Of a stretch of DNA of 8,033 bases, positions 6,877 to 8,033 are shown in pieces. This stretch comes from Oscillospiraceae bacterium (GTDB lineage: Bacteria > Bacillota_A > Clostridia > Oscillospirales > Oscillospiraceae). Position numbers and translations under genes: made by a program. The notes beneath the pieces are model-generated. The model saw nothing but the letters and a program-made list of their open reading frames with translations, was not told the origin of the DNA and made no database searches. The number at the start of each line of letters is the position of its first letter. Position 1 is the stretch's first letter. The stretch is taken from assembly GCA_031265965.1 (NCBI GenBank), contig JAISBX010000129.1, positions 1 through 8,033 of the forward strand, written 5' to 3'.

Positions 6877-8033
6877 GTTTTATGAGAAAAATTGCGCTTG
6901 CGGTTATGATTGTCGCAGTTGTGCTGGCGTGTATGGGCGTTGCGGCGGTGGATGTGGATGAGGTGCGGGATGTTGGGTCGCCGGAGGATGCTCGGAGGGT
7001 GTTTCGGGGGGCTTTGGAGGGGCTTTCTGGGGTGGAGAAGGGGGATCCGGGGGTTGTGGAGGAGCTTGCATTGCTTGCCGAGGAGTGCGTTAGATATGCG
7101 GGCGGGGAGGCGCCGGGGGGGACGGTGCTGGATATGATGGATTCGGCGGCTATGTACGGCGTGGAATTTGTGCGGAAGCTGCGAGTTGGGGCGACGGTGC
7201 GCGTGGGCGACGGAGCGGACGGAGAGGCAGTTGTCGAGGTGGAGGGGCGGGAGCTCAGTGAGGCGGCGGGGGAGCAATATGACTATGTCTGTATTGAGGC
7301 GCCGTTTGCGCGGCTGCGGCTGGACGCGCGGGACGCCGCGGGGCGCGGGGATGTCGCGATGCGGGACCTGAGAGTGCCGCCCGAGCCCGAGAAGCCGGCC
7401 GCGATCGCGGCGGCGCTGCGGTATTGGAGCGTGTGGGCGATACTCGTATCGCTCGTTGTGAGTATAGCCATAGAACCGCTGCGCCGAAAAGCTTTCACGC
7501 GCTGGATAACGCTGGCGCTCTGCCTCGCGCTCGCGGGGGGCAACGCGCTCTCGCTGGCGCTCACGCGCGAGGAAACGTTCGTTGCGGACGACGGCGTGGA
7601 GATAAGCATAGCGGAGGGCGCTCCGTTCATACTCTCCCTGCCAGCGCGCGACGAATACGAAGCGGAGCTCACCGTCGTGGACGCGGACGGAAAACCGCTG
7701 CCGTGCAAATACAACAGCCTCACGCACACCGTGGACGCGCGCGTGAACGCCGGAGGCAAATATTATCTTAGGCTGAGCGCCGTGTATTTTACAGACATCG
7801 CGGACAAAAGCGACGAGATGCGCCGCGCCGTCCGAGTCCTCACATCGTGCGGGCTCATGGACGGCGCGGACGAACGCAGCTTTTTGCCAGACAGGGAGAT
7901 AACGCGGGCGGAATTCGCGTCCGTAATGCTGCGCGTGATGGGGCTGCTCGACGAAAGCGCGGAGAGCCGGTTCACGGACGTGCTGCACAGCGACTGGTTC
8001 TACGCCGTGGCGGCGTCAGCTGAAAAAGAAGGG
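6873..8033 (+). CDS. SLH-domain envelope protein with two central membrane helices (3' end cut by window)
   Basis: The frame is open from ATG-6873 to the window edge (387 codons, no stop), so the protein continues beyond. Seen: a signal peptide or anchor (RKIALAVMIVAVVLACMGVAA, with K6 and a hydrophobic core 7-22); an unrecognised acidic domain (about 26-180); two hydrophobic helices (about 184-200 and 211-230) separated by EPLRRKAFTR; a beta-rich Ig-like stretch (about 238-304, with DADGKPL and GGKYYLRL); then an SLH domain (about 305-357) with FTDI, AVRVL, GLMDG, FLPDREITRAEFA, and a second beginning FTDV..SDWFYAVA (367-380). SLH domains bind pyruvylated secondary wall polymer or peptidoglycan outside the cell. 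The positive loop between helices fits the cytoplasmic side, which puts both the N-domain and the SLH end outside. The start overlaps the kinase stop (ATGA), implying translational coupling; ATG-6882 is an alternative. Early codons are strikingly G-rich. The SLH call is firm, the middle topology moderate, and the function unknown. It may be a wall-linked partner of the kinases. Confidence 0.85.
   Translation, partial: MSFMRKIALAVMIVAVVLACMGVAAVDVDEVRDVGSPEDARRVFRGALEGLSGVEKGDPGVVEELALLAEECVRYAGGEAPGGTVLDMMDSAAMYGVEFVRKLRVGATVRVGDGADGEAVVEVEGRELSEAAGEQYDYVCIEAPFARLRLDARDAAGRGDVAMRDLRVPPEPEKPAAIAAALRYWSVWAILVSLVVSIAIEPLRRKAFTRWITLALCLALAGGNALSLALTREETFVADDGVEISIAEGAPFILSLPARDEYEAELTVVDADGKPLPCKYNSLTHTVDARVNAGGKYYLRLSAVYFTDIADKSDEMRRAVRVLTSCGLMDGADERSFLPDREITRAEFASVMLRVMGLLDESAESRFTDVLHSDWFYAVAASAEKEG
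7006..7053 (+). other. Five-tract G-run with canonical quadruplex spacing inside the SLH gene
   Basis: G-tracts of 6, 4, 4, 5 and 5 bases lie at 7006-7011, 7019-7022, 7029-7032, 7040-7044 and 7049-7053, with spacers of 7, 6, 7 and 4 nt. This meets the classical G3+N1-7 quadruplex rule, with one tract to spare. It is on the coding strand, so it could form in the mRNA about 45 codons after the start. It encodes part of the unrecognised N-domain. It may simply reflect GGG-rich codon use here. Confidence 0.5.

Noticed and set aside
6910..7771. Three shorter plus-strand frames at 6910-7137, 7168-7371 and 7424-7771
   Set aside because: They are in other frames than the uninterrupted frame from 6873, which carries all recognisable domains, and their products are Arg/Gly-rich shadows.
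6849..7988. Long minus-strand open frame (379 codons) opposite the SLH gene
   Set aside because: Its product is a low-complexity Arg/His/Pro-rich protein without domains, as expected from reading the antisense of GC-rich codons. The plus frame has a signal peptide, membrane helices and SLH motifs.

Overview
The window reads as one tightly packed plus-strand operon of four genes, cut by the window at its right edge and probably also at its left. The families point to a Gram-positive-type bacterium, most likely a GC-rich, uncultured or gut-type member of the Clostridia. The evidence is PASTA-repeat kinases, zinc-ribbon-capped Hanks kinases, an FHA protein, an SLH wall-anchoring protein and GTG starts with purine-rich Shine-Dalgarno sites. 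No taxonomic marker gene is present, so this placement is inference.

Layout: (1) 1-336, a small FHA (phosphothreonine-binding) protein or the C-terminal end of a larger one. (2) 339-2222, a transmembrane Hanks-type kinase with an N-terminal four-cysteine zinc ribbon and, outside the membrane, a compact domain resembling an ABC-transporter solute-binding protein. (3) 2239-6876, a second kinase with the same zinc ribbon and kinase core, but with 14 consecutive PASTA repeats outside, followed by a cysteine-poor, aromatic-rich C-terminal domain with a W..W/YxYR signature. (4) 6873-8033, a gene open to the window edge, encoding a protein with a signal peptide, two central membrane helices and C-terminal S-layer homology (SLH) domains. 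Gaps between genes are 2 nt, 16 nt and a 4-nt ATGA overlap. No promoter or terminator is visible, and no gene-free stretch exceeds 20 nt.

Working model (inference): two paralogous receptor kinases share a cytoplasmic module and carry different sensors, one solute-binding-like and one wall-binding (PASTA). They would report envelope state to the FHA protein, and the SLH protein would be a co-expressed wall-associated partner. The kinases share unusual catalytic details: Ser or Ala replaces the catalytic-loop Lys, and KPG replaces the usual GT in the P+1 loop.

Base composition is mosaic. The PASTA core is very GC-rich, the last PASTA repeats and the aromatic domain (about 5850-6870) are much more AT-rich, and the start of the SLH gene is strongly G-skewed with a run of five G-tracts.
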